Shown piece after piece: positions 1 through 5,838 of a DNA stretch of 7,356 nucleotides (position 1 is its first letter; every line of letters begins with the position of its first letter). Both the position numbers and the translations under genes were made by a program. Origin of the DNA: JAYXXU01 sp049301135 (GTDB lineage: Bacteria; Pseudomonadota; Gammaproteobacteria; Pseudomonadales; Moraxellaceae). The notes beneath the pieces are model-generated. The model saw nothing but the letters and a program-made list of their open reading frames with translations. It did no database searches and was not told where the DNA came from. The stretch covers positions 1-7,356 of the forward strand of contig JBAQKP010000175.1 of the NCBI GenBank assembly GCA_049301135.1, in the 5' to 3' direction.

Positions 1-2
1 GC

Positions 3-242
3 GTAGAAGGTGGCTATTTGGAGTTACAAGCGCGTGGTGACGACTACCAGATTATTATTCAGGACTTAGATGCGGCCAGAACATTTCCTGCTACGGTGAC
101 TGCGCAAGGACTCAGTTTTGAGCGAGACGGTCAAACGGAACAGATTCAGGCGGCCACGGGTGCAACAACTGGCATGAAATGGTTGAGCGATAAACAAGAC
201 TGTCTGATGATTCGTTATGGCGAAGGATTTTGTCGCGATTAA
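3..242 (+). CDS. 3' end of an unrecognised gene (partial)
   Basis: The frame is open from the left edge to a TAA stop at 240-242, giving the last 79 residues of a protein that begins outside the window. A TTG codon at 18 is possible as a start, but the frame continues upstream without a stop, so an internal position is more likely. The fragment is soluble-looking and mixed polar/aliphatic (YLELQARGDDYQIII near its start), with no membrane segment. It ends with two cysteines nine residues apart (DCLMIRYGEGFC), which could form a disulfide. A short strand-rich body with a C-terminal cysteine pair is reminiscent of minor pilin or pseudopilin C-termini, but this is a guess because the diagnostic N-terminus is missing. 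The family is not recognised. Confidence 0.6.
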   Translation, partial: VEGGYLELQARGDDYQIIIQDLDAARTFPATVTAQGLSFERDGQTEQIQAATGATTGMKWLSDKQDCLMIRYGEGFCRD

Positions 243-309
243 CTGCTTTTTACTGTTTTTTGAACCAGATGCTGCTTAGTTTAGGTTTTTTTAAAGCGTT
301 AAGATTTAT

Positions 310-339
310 AGCCTCTCAGTCGGATGGCTTAATTTTTTT
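310..339 (+). terminator. possible intrinsic terminator or leader attenuator
   Basis: AGCCTC (310-315) can pair with GA-T-GGCT (323-329, one bulged T) around a 7-nt loop. It is followed by TTAATTTTTTT up to 339. The layout fits a weak rho-independent terminator for the upstream gene. It lies directly against the GGAG ribosome binding site (340-343) of the lipoprotein gene, so transcripts of that gene must pass through it unless they start inside it. The stem is short and its activity is uncertain. Confidence 0.35.
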
Positions 340-349
340 GGAGAAATAC

Positions 350-574
350 ATGCAAAACAACCTATGGATGAGCCTGTTGACCGTGTTGTGCTTGGCGGGT
401 TGTCAAAGCGGGCAGACGACAAATACTCAGCAACCGAGTGCCGCCAACCCAGTTGTCCCTGAAGCGACCAGCTGCATCATGGACGTGCAAGCCTGTCCAG
501 ATGGCTCATCTGTCAGCCGCGATCCCGCTAAAAACTGTGCGTTTCGGGTGTGTCCTGCTGCAAGTCGGTATTAG
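350..574 (+). CDS. small Cys-rich lipoprotein
   Basis: This is a 74-residue protein starting at ATG 350, preceded by GGAGAA at 340-345. The frame is open further upstream to 230, but the start at 350 gives a clean lipoprotein signal: a short polar start, the hydrophobic stretch LWMSLLTVLCL, then the lipobox LAGC with the lipidated Cys at residue 18. A Gln/Thr/Ser/Pro-rich linker follows (about 19-40). The C-terminal module has four cysteines spaced C-x6-C-x13-C-x4-C, with the core CPDGSSVSRDP then NCAF and VCP. I recall similar CPDGS/C-F-CP segments in small bacterial envelope proteins; they suggest a compact disulfide-bonded domain exposed in the periplasm. Gln at +2 after the lipid Cys would predict outer-membrane sorting by the Lol rule. 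The function is unknown. Its TAG stop overlaps the dadA stop on the other strand. Confidence 0.8.
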   Translation: MQNNLWMSLLTVLCLAGCQSGQTTNTQQPSAANPVVPEATSCIMDVQACPDGSSVSRDPAKNCAFRVCPAASRY

Positions 575-1824
575 CCAATAAACGCAAAATCCACTGCCGG
601 ACGTTGACCTGCCATCAAGTCAGCAATCGCTTGACCAGAGCCACAGGAATGCGTCCAGCCCAGCGTGCCGTGTCCGGTATTGAGGTACAGATTAGACAGT
701 TTGCTGCGACCAATATACGGAATATTCGACGGTGTCGCTGGACGTAATCCCGTCCAGTATTGTACTTGGCTGGCATCGACCGCATCTGGAAACAGTTGCA
801 GTACCCGCTTGGTAATCGCCTGACAACGCACCGGATTCAGTTCGGTGCTGTAGCCGTTCAGCTCCGCTGTCCCCGCAATCCGTAGCCGATTACCGAGCCG
901 TGAAAATACCAATTTGTATTGATCATCGGTCAGGCTGACTTGTGGCGCAAGGGACGGCTCAAGCACTGGCATGGTGGCCGAGTAGCCTTTGGCCGGATAA
1001 ATTAACAGATCAATCCCAAGCGGCTTGACCAGCATCGGGCTATAACTGCCCAAACAGAGCAAATACGCATCGGCATGTAAGGTGATCGGCAGTCCATGCG
1101 CGTCTTGAATCCGCACCCCCGTCACCTGTTGTGCATCGGCTTCTAAGCCCAAGATGGTGCTGTTATAACGAAATTCCACGCCCTGCGCGGCGGCCATTGC
1201 GGCAAGGTTTTGGGTAAACTGATGTGCATCGCCCGACTCATCGGCGGCAGTGAAAGTTGCTCCAGCGATCTGCGCTTGCATCAAACGTAAGGCCGGTTCA
1301 ATCGCCACCGCTTCTGCGGCACTGATCACTTGCCGATCACAGCCAAATTCCCGCATGATTTTGGCCGGTGCTAAGGCTGCTTCGAATTCACGCAGATCGG
1401 TATAAAAATGCAAAATGCCTTTGCTTAAGCAGTCGTACTGAATACCGGTATCGGCGCGCAGTTGTTGTAAGGTTTGCCGTGAGTAGGTGCCGAGATTCAC
1501 CATCTGAATAATGTTATGGCGGGTTTTGGCGGGGGTACATTCTTTTAAAAACTGCATGCCCCAACGCCACTGCATCGAATCGGCACGCAGCCGAAACAAC
1601 AGCGGCGCGTCTTCCTTAAATAGCCATTTGAGGATTTTTTTTGGTGCGGCAGGGTTTGCCCATGGTTCGGCATGTGACACCGAGATTTGGCCGCCATTGG
1701 CAAATGAGGTTTCTAGGCCAGCATTTGGCTGCCGCTCAATCACCGTCACGTCATAGCCTTTTTGCCGTAAAAACCACGCGGCTGTTGTTCCAATCACGCC
1801 TGCACCTAACACAATCACCTTCAT
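571..1824 (-). CDS. dadA: D-amino acid dehydrogenase, FAD-dependent (DadA)
   Basis: This 417-residue protein is close to the usual DadA length of about 416-434. DadA oxidatively deaminates D-amino acids (classically D-alanine) to 2-oxo acids and passes electrons to the membrane respiratory chain. The N-terminus has the FAD-binding Rossmann motif VLGAGVIG (residues 5-12) ending in the ribose-binding acid of VIER (Glu30). SFANGGQISVSHAEPW (about 40-55) is typical of the family. The C-terminus carries GLRPATP (359-365) and NTGHGTLGW (382-390), both DadA signatures. The ATG at 1824 is chosen because GGAG (1836-1833) lies 8 nt upstream and the Rossmann strand starts right there; the frame stays open to 1959, but that extension resembles no part of the family. 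No alanine racemase (dadX) or Lrp-type regulator gene adjoins it here, unlike the dadAX layout of many relatives. A sigma70-like promoter is seen at 1931-1959. Confidence 0.95.
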   Translation of the reverse strand: MKVIVLGAGVIGTTAAWFLRQKGYDVTVIERQPNAGLETSFANGGQISVSHAEPWANPAAPKKILKWLFKEDAPLLFRLRADSMQWRWGMQFLKECTPAKTRHNIIQMVNLGTYSRQTLQQLRADTGIQYDCLSKGILHFYTDLREFEAALAPAKIMREFGCDRQVISAAEAVAIEPALRLMQAQIAGATFTAADESGDAHQFTQNLAAMAAAQGVEFRYNSTILGLEADAQQVTGVRIQDAHGLPITLHADAYLLCLGSYSPMLVKPLGIDLLIYPAKGYSATMPVLEPSLAPQVSLTDDQYKLVFSRLGNRLRIAGTAELNGYSTELNPVRCQAITKRVLQLFPDAVDASQVQYWTGLRPATPSNIPYIGRSKLSNLYLNTGHGTLGWTHSCGSGQAIADLMAGQRPAVDFAFIG

Positions 1825-1854
1825 CGCCGTGTCTCCGTGAGGCTCTGCCTGTGC

Positions 1855-1866
1855 CAGAATATTCTG
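1855..1866. promoter_or_regulatory. 12-bp palindrome in the dadA leader, possible operator
   Basis: CAGAATATTCTG is a perfect 12-bp palindrome ending 31 nt before the dadA start codon. Relative to the predicted dadA promoter it lies downstream of the transcription start. CAG...CTG ends around an AT-rich middle resemble the Lrp/AsnC-type operator pattern, and dadA is controlled by Lrp-family proteins in E. coli and Pseudomonas. It is shorter than the 15-nt E. coli Lrp consensus, so the link is only suggestive. Confidence 0.35.
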
Positions 1867-1930
1867 ACCATTGTCGGCATTTGAGCGGGTATTTTCACTG
1901 TAGCAAAAGCTAAGCCAATGCGCAGGCTTG

Positions 1931-1959
1931 TTTAAAGTTTGACAGTGTTGCTGTTTCAA
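1931..1959 (-). promoter_or_regulatory. predicted sigma70 promoter for dadA
   Basis: On the minus strand, TTGAAA (1959-1954, 5/6 match to the -35 consensus) is followed after exactly 17 nt by TTTAAA (1936-1931, 4/6 match to -10). Transcription would start near 1924 and leave a leader of about 100 nt before dadA. The -10 box abuts the -35 box of the opposite promoter. Confidence 0.5.
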
Positions 1960-1967
1960 TCTAACCT
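1939..1967 (+). promoter_or_regulatory. predicted sigma70 promoter for the hydrolase gene
   Basis: A perfect -35 box TTGACA (1939-1944) is followed after 17 nt by TAACCT (1962-1967), a weak -10 with 3/6 matches. The start would fall near 1974, about 30 nt before the preferred ATG at 2004. It physically interleaves with the dadA promoter on the other strand. Confidence 0.45.
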
Positions 1968-2003
1968 AAGTGTACAAATGTTCACCGAATGCAGAGAGTC
2001 GTC

Positions 2004-3449
2004 ATGTCGCAATCCAGCTTGCCGAATATTGATACGGATGTAACGCCGTCGTCGGATCAGCAACTGACCGATGCACTGTCGGTCGAACAGCCACTGATAC
2101 TGGACGCAGCGCAGCCGGTCGATTTGGCAGCAATTGATTTACAAGATCTTGATCTATCAGATTTGGATACTGATGTGGACGTGGATGCACAACCTGTTGA
2201 TGTATCCATGATTGAAGCAGAACTAGCCGTCGCGCTATCTGCTACTGCCAAAGCCTCGCCGTGGCGGCATCTGCGGCATTTTCGCCACCTCCGGCATACT
2301 GGCGCGGTACTGCATGCCGCCAGTTTAGGGGCGCGTGAGCTGACGCATTTGGTCGCCGAAATGCACGGCACAATTACCCGTTTGCCGTCACCGATCAATC
2401 GTGACTATCAGGCCGAGCTGGCACATGCGCCGTTTCCATATCGGATCGTGGCAGGGTTGTTTGATAAAATCGGCCAAAAAGCCCGCTATCTGTCGCCACA
2501 AGACAACGAAGCCGACGGCATCGCACTACAAGCCCAAGCGGTACTCAATGGCGTGAGTGGCGATAAACTGGCCGATTGGAACAGCTCGTTGGCGTTTGAG
2601 TTGAGCTTGCGTGATGTGGACGGTCAGCGGCTGGCGGGGCGTGACTGGGTGAATGCCTCCTCGCAAGGGCATGTGCTGTTGATTCATGGCTTGTGCGGTT
2701 CGGATCAGGATTGGAATAATCCGGCTGCGCGGCAACTGATTGATCAGCTGCAAGCTACGGGTGATGCGGTCGCGTGGCTGCGTTACAACACTGGCCAAAG
2801 CATTGCGGAAAATGGCCGCGCGTTGGATGCGCTGTTACAGCAGTGTTTTGCGGGTCGGCAAACGCCATTACGCGTGCTGGGCTATAGCATGGGCGGGTTG
2901 TTGATTCGTAGCGCGTGTTATTGGGCGGAGCAGCACGGGCATGACTGGGTTAAAAACCTGAGTCATGTCGCGTGTTTGGGGACGCCGCACTTGGGCGCAC
3001 CGGCCGAGCGTTTGGGTAATATGGCCAATGGTCTGTTGGGTTTTACCCCGTATACCAAGCCATTGGCGCGGCTCGGTAATATTCGCAGTCGCGGCATTAA
3101 AGACTTGAGTCATGGTTGGATCAATCCTGAGCATTTATTTACCCTGCTGCCCGCGCAGACGCAGGTGTTGCTGATTGCAGCGGCGATCAGTGCGCGGCAT
3201 GAGGGCAATCTGGTTGGCGATGGCTTGGTTCCGGTGCGTAGTGCGTTTGCGGAGTATCATGGTCAGCCGTTGCTGACGGGTAAAATGGTGCAGCGGCGTT
3301 TGATTTCTAATCTGGCGCATATTCCGATTGTGAGTGATGTGCGGGTGTTTCAAGCGGTGCAGGAGTGGTTGCAGCAGACGCATGGTTTGCCGAATGTGCT
3401 GAGTGAGATTCAGCCGGTGGCTGAGATGGTGGAGGTAGCAACCTACTAA
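2004..3449 (+). CDS. alpha/beta-hydrolase, PGAP1/lipase-like
   Basis: This is a 481-residue predicted serine hydrolase, probably an esterase or lipase; the substrate is unknown. The start at 2004 is preferred because AGAGAG (1993-1998) sits 5 nt upstream; an in-frame ATG at 1989 would add five residues. From Met2004, the catalytic half runs from about residue 220: the oxyanion loop LLIHGLCGSDQDWN, the nucleophile elbow GYSMGG with Ser295, then GTPHLGAP, and a likely acid in GDGLVP (Asp406) and histidine in NLAHIP (His439). Order and spacing fit the PGAP1-like branch. The first 100 residues are unusual: a Leu/Asp-rich acidic stretch (about 40-66) followed by an Arg/His-rich stretch (about 86-100), with no signal peptide or clear membrane helix. 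The middle (about 105-215) is not recognised. The gene stands alone, divergent from dadA. Confidence 0.88.
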   Translation: MSQSSLPNIDTDVTPSSDQQLTDALSVEQPLILDAAQPVDLAAIDLQDLDLSDLDTDVDVDAQPVDVSMIEAELAVALSATAKASPWRHLRHFRHLRHTGAVLHAASLGARELTHLVAEMHGTITRLPSPINRDYQAELAHAPFPYRIVAGLFDKIGQKARYLSPQDNEADGIALQAQAVLNGVSGDKLADWNSSLAFELSLRDVDGQRLAGRDWVNASSQGHVLLIHGLCGSDQDWNNPAARQLIDQLQATGDAVAWLRYNTGQSIAENGRALDALLQQCFAGRQTPLRVLGYSMGGLLIRSACYWAEQHGHDWVKNLSHVACLGTPHLGAPAERLGNMANGLLGFTPYTKPLARLGNIRSRGIKDLSHGWINPEHLFTLLPAQTQVLLIAAAISARHEGNLVGDGLVPVRSAFAEYHGQPLLTGKMVQRRLISNLAHIPIVSDVRVFQAVQEWLQQTHGLPNVLSEIQPVAEMVEVATY

Positions 3450-3499
3450 AGCCTTTTTAGTTTAGAAGTGGAGAGCTTTCAGCGGTGGGGTTTGAAAAC

Positions 3500-3524
3500 G
3501 CATGCGCCGAACTATGGCGTGTGC
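3500..3524. other. hairpin downstream of the hydrolase gene
   Basis: GCATGCGCC (3500-3508) can pair with GGCGTGTGC (3516-3524) around a 7-nt loop, with two G-U pairs on the plus-strand RNA. No T-run follows it on the plus strand, so it is not a classic intrinsic terminator, although it is the best candidate for ending the hydrolase transcript. The rest of the 165-bp gap holds nothing else clear. Confidence 0.3.
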
Positions 3525-3551
3525 AGTCAGTTATTGGGTTGACAAGTTCGG

Positions 3552-3557
3552 TACAAT
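3552..3557 (+). promoter_or_regulatory. possible -10 box for the AT-rich orphan gene
   Basis: TACAAT (5/6 match to the -10 consensus) lies about 58 nt before the orphan's start codon. A perfect TTGACA (3539-3544) is nearby but only 7 nt away, too close to pair with it, and no better -35 box is seen at 16-18 nt. This is a weak call. Confidence 0.25.
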
Positions 3558-3614
3558 AACGCAATGCTGATTGTAGCAAAGGGGAATTAATCTTCAGAAA
3601 CAGGAAGTCATAGT

Positions 3615-4307
3615 ATGGCAAAAAGAGTTATAAAGTGTGCTGTATATCAGAATATTTCTTGCTTTTCAGAAAGCCATAGAGTTTTTGATAACTGGGATTC
3701 CATCAAGGACAGCTTGGTACTTCCTATTATCAATCTTTCTACTGAATTATTTCTAAGTGGAAGCGTTTTTTCATACACTGATAATCGACAGTGTCAACTT
3801 GGCCTGAATGATAAGCTTTACGATATAGACCCTGAAGATCAATTCAACAAGAATATAGCCGATGGTACTGCCTCTGAAAGCCATTTTTTATACTACAAAC
3901 GGTTTGAGCCTGTTACACAAGAATTTCTGTCTTTTTTAAATAGGGATTTTTATGTTTGCGAGGGTATTCTAAAATATAAGCTCAACAGCTGTGATTTTAT
4001 AAGGAGTGATTTTGTTCAGTTAGTCGTTGAAGGATATGGTACAGTTCATACGCAGCTAACCTGTGTATTGCCCATCGATTCTTTTTTTGAAAATGTTAAC
4101 TTGTTTATGGGTGCTGACTATATATCAGGTCCTGTAAGAGGACTTTTTCACCCTGAACTGCCGATCAAGAAGATAGCAAGCAAACGTCTTAAGACAAGCG
4201 TAGTCGTACACATGTTCATATGTCAGCATTTTATATATATTTTGCTGAGTGACGAAAACTCGGAAAAACTACATACGCTTTTAAGCGACAGAGTTCCATT
4301 TTTTTGA
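3615..4307 (+). CDS. hypothetical protein, AT-rich orphan gene
   Basis: This is a 230-residue protein of unrecognised family. The start is well supported: AGGAAG (3602-3607) lies 7 nt before the ATG. The stop is TGA at 4305-4307, in a T-rich run. Three 60-base lines counted by hand give roughly 35-42% GC, against about 58-60% in counted lines of the hydrolase and LOG genes, and codon use shifts to A/T-ending codons. The protein is rich in aromatic residues and has scattered cysteines (first at residues 8 and 16). It has no signal peptide or convincing membrane helix; the hydrophobic patch near the C-terminus (VVVHMFICQHFIYILL) looks more like core strands. No nuclease, toxin or transferase motif was recognised. 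Base composition, isolation and lack of recognisable relatives suggest acquired DNA such as an orphan effector or defence-type gene, but this is inference. Confidence 0.75.
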   Translation: MAKRVIKCAVYQNISCFSESHRVFDNWDSIKDSLVLPIINLSTELFLSGSVFSYTDNRQCQLGLNDKLYDIDPEDQFNKNIADGTASESHFLYYKRFEPVTQEFLSFLNRDFYVCEGILKYKLNSCDFIRSDFVQLVVEGYGTVHTQLTCVLPIDSFFENVNLFMGADYISGPVRGLFHPELPIKKIASKRLKTSVVVHMFICQHFIYILLSDENSEKLHTLLSDRVPFF

Positions 4308-4411
4308 TTTTTTTACGATATTCAGTCCACGCAGTCATAACTAGCACAGCGTAATCATATGGATGCGAGATGACGTGCAAATTTAAAATCGGCTTGTCAT
4401 CTGCACCGGCT

Positions 4412-4417
4412 TATACT
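4412..4417 (+). promoter_or_regulatory. possible -10 box for the LOG gene
   Basis: TATACT (5/6 match) lies 31 nt before the LOG start codon. The nearest -35-like sequence, TTGTCA (4394-4399), is only 12 nt upstream, shorter than normal spacing. This is a tentative call. Confidence 0.25.
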
Positions 4418-4448
4418 AGCGGCCTGACAGCAACACGGACAGCCCAAC

Positions 4449-5039
4449 ATGCAACACCATTCCCCCGCCTTAGTCGCCGTCTACTGCGGCTCACGCCTCG
4501 GCAACCAGCCCAGCTACATCGACAGTGCCAAACAACTCGGTGACCGTATGGCCGAAGCAGGTTTAGGCTTGGTCTATGGTGGGGCAAGTATCGGACTGAT
4601 GGGCGTGGTGGCGGATGCCGTCTTGCAAAAATCCGGCACAGTGATCGGCGTGATTCCTGAGTTTATGCTGGCCTATGAAGTCGCCCATGAGCAACTGACC
4701 GAGCTGCATGTGGTCGATTCGATGCACACCCGTAAAGCCTTGATGGCAGCGCGTGCCTCAGCGTTTGTGGCGTTGGCTGGTGGTTTTGGCACACTAGAAG
4801 AACTCACCGAGGTGGTGACGTGGGCGCAGCTTGGACAGCACCAAAAGCCGATTATTTTACTCAATCAAAACGGTTACTTTGATGGGCTACTGATGCAAGT
4901 GCAACGCGCGATAGACGATGGTTTTTTAAGCGCAGATTATACTGGCAAGATGTTGGTCTGTGAGTCGGTAGCGCAGGTCATGCAGCACTTGGTTGGCTTG
5001 TCGGCGCAGCCAGTGACCGCGCCGATTCTGGATTTTTGA
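4449..5039 (+). CDS. LOG-family protein (TIGR00730 type)
   Basis: This 196-residue protein has the usual LOG length. Family members with this Rossmann-like fold hydrolyse nucleoside 5'-monophosphates, in characterised cases cytokinin riboside 5'-monophosphates, releasing the free base and ribose 5-phosphate. Signatures seen are YCGSRLG (12-18), VYGGASIGLMG (42-52), MHTRKALM (92-99, catalytic Arg95) and AGGFGTLEE (110-118, catalytic Glu118). The usual PGGxGTxxE motif has Pro at the first position; here it is Ala110. A weak GGA (4437-4439) 9 nt before the ATG is the only ribosome binding site seen. The gene stands alone and converges on the anti-sigma gene with a 22-bp gap. In bacteria the physiological substrate is often unclear and may be general purine nucleotide turnover; a lysine decarboxylase label, common in old annotations, is not supported. 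Confidence 0.92.
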   Translation: MQHHSPALVAVYCGSRLGNQPSYIDSAKQLGDRMAEAGLGLVYGGASIGLMGVVADAVLQKSGTVIGVIPEFMLAYEVAHEQLTELHVVDSMHTRKALMAARASAFVALAGGFGTLEELTEVVTWAQLGQHQKPIILLNQNGYFDGLLMQVQRAIDDGFLSADYTGKMLVCESVAQVMQHLVGLSAQPVTAPILDF

Positions 5040-5061
5040 GCTTAGGACTTTTGAGTATCGC

Positions 5062-5838
5062 TTAGGCGCGAATTTTACCGGTAAACAACACTGCGCCAGT
5101 CGGTGCGCCAGTTGGCGAGCCGTTTTTCGGTTCGATACTGATCGCCAGCACCGAATCGGCACTGACCAGCGTACTGGCGATATTGCCCAGCACCGCTTGA
5201 CCGTCACGCACAGGAATCACCCCAAGTGATTTTGGTGCTTGATCACCTTGAATCGTCCACAACTCCAGATCACGATCACTCGGAATCTGTTGTGCGGTCA
5301 GGCTACTGAGCAGCAGTTGCTGTTCTTGCTGACGCACAATCCACGTCGGCACGTTGTCAGCATCGACCAGCACCGTCAAATCACGAATTGCCGCAGGCTG
5401 TGCGACCAAGATCGGCGGCTCAGTCGGCGTGATGACCGTGTCAGGCCGCAGCATCAGCGCCAAGGCCAGACCGGCCGCGACCGCAGAGCTTAAGCCTGTC
5501 CACAACTTCCAGCGTGATACATCATTGGCGGGTGCTTGCGTGCTAGGCTGTTGCGTCATCTGTAAGGGTGGCGTGGCAACCACAGGCGCAGCATGGCCAA
5601 GCTGTCGCTCAATCGCCTGCCAGACATGCGCAGGTACGGGTTGTTCGGGCAGTAAACTGGCCAATGGATTCAGCTTGCGCTCCCATTGATACACCGAGTC
5701 ACGCAAGGCGATATCATGCAGCATGCGGGTTTGCACTTGCGCGCGCGCCGAGCCAGACAATACACCCAGCACATACTGTGCCGCGATCAGGCTCAACGGA
5801 TATTCGGCTGCTGCGGTATTGCTGTCGGATCCGCTCAT
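5062..5838 (-). CDS. RskA-type anti-sigma factor
   Basis: This is a 258-residue single-pass membrane protein expected to bind and hold the ECF sigma factor encoded just upstream. The ATG at 5838 overlaps the sigma stop by 4 nt (ATGA) and has GGGGG (5847-5843) 4 nt before it, which points to translational coupling. A longer frame to 5886 would lie inside the sigma gene. Residues about 13-80 form the cytoplasmic anti-sigma domain (AAQYVLGVLSG, then the W-E--L-PLA segment and VWQAIERQL), matching the RskA pattern and lacking a zinc HxxxCxxC motif. A Pro/Gln-rich linker leads to a membrane helix (about 112-130). The outer C-terminal domain carries DLELWTI (190-196), SLGVIP and SPTGAPTGAVLFTG (241-254), the hallmark of the RskA family. 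Release of such anti-sigma factors usually involves regulated proteolysis or redox signals; which applies here cannot be read from the sequence. Confidence 0.92.
   Translation of the reverse strand: MSGSDSNTAAAEYPLSLIAAQYVLGVLSGSARAQVQTRMLHDIALRDSVYQWERKLNPLASLLPEQPVPAHVWQAIERQLGHAAPVVATPPLQMTQQPSTQAPANDVSRWKLWTGLSSAVAAGLALALMLRPDTVITPTEPPILVAQPAAIRDLTVLVDADNVPTWIVRQQEQQLLLSSLTAQQIPSDRDLELWTIQGDQAPKSLGVIPVRDGQAVLGNIASTLVSADSVLAISIEPKNGSPTGAPTGAVLFTGKIRA

Noticed and set aside
230..349. 40-residue N-terminal extension of the lipoprotein
   Set aside because: It would bury the lipoprotein signal and lipobox; the ATG at 350 has its own ribosome binding site.
1825..1959. 45-residue N-terminal extension of DadA
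   Set aside because: It covers the predicted promoter and palindrome, has no DadA-like content, and the ATG at 1824 has a good ribosome binding site right before the Rossmann strand.
3539..3557. TTGACA and TACAAT as a promoter pair
   Set aside because: The spacing of 7 nt is too short for sigma70; only the TACAAT was kept as a weak -10 candidate.
4276..4311. CGCTTTTAAGCG followed by T-runs as a terminator of the orphan gene
   Set aside because: The stem has only 4-5 bp, lies within the coding sequence and is 11 nt away from the T-run; the T-rich 3' end may still slow polymerase but is not a clear terminator.
3523..4337. GCAGTCA on both sides of the orphan gene as a target-site duplication (3523-3529 and 4331-4337)
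   Set aside because: Seven bases shared across about 300 bp of flanks is expected by chance, and there are no terminal inverted repeats or transposase.
5040..5066. GCTTAGG direct repeat between the LOG and anti-sigma stops
   Set aside because: Two 7-bp copies (5040-5046 and 5060-5066) are too short to mean much, and one overlaps the anti-sigma stop codon.
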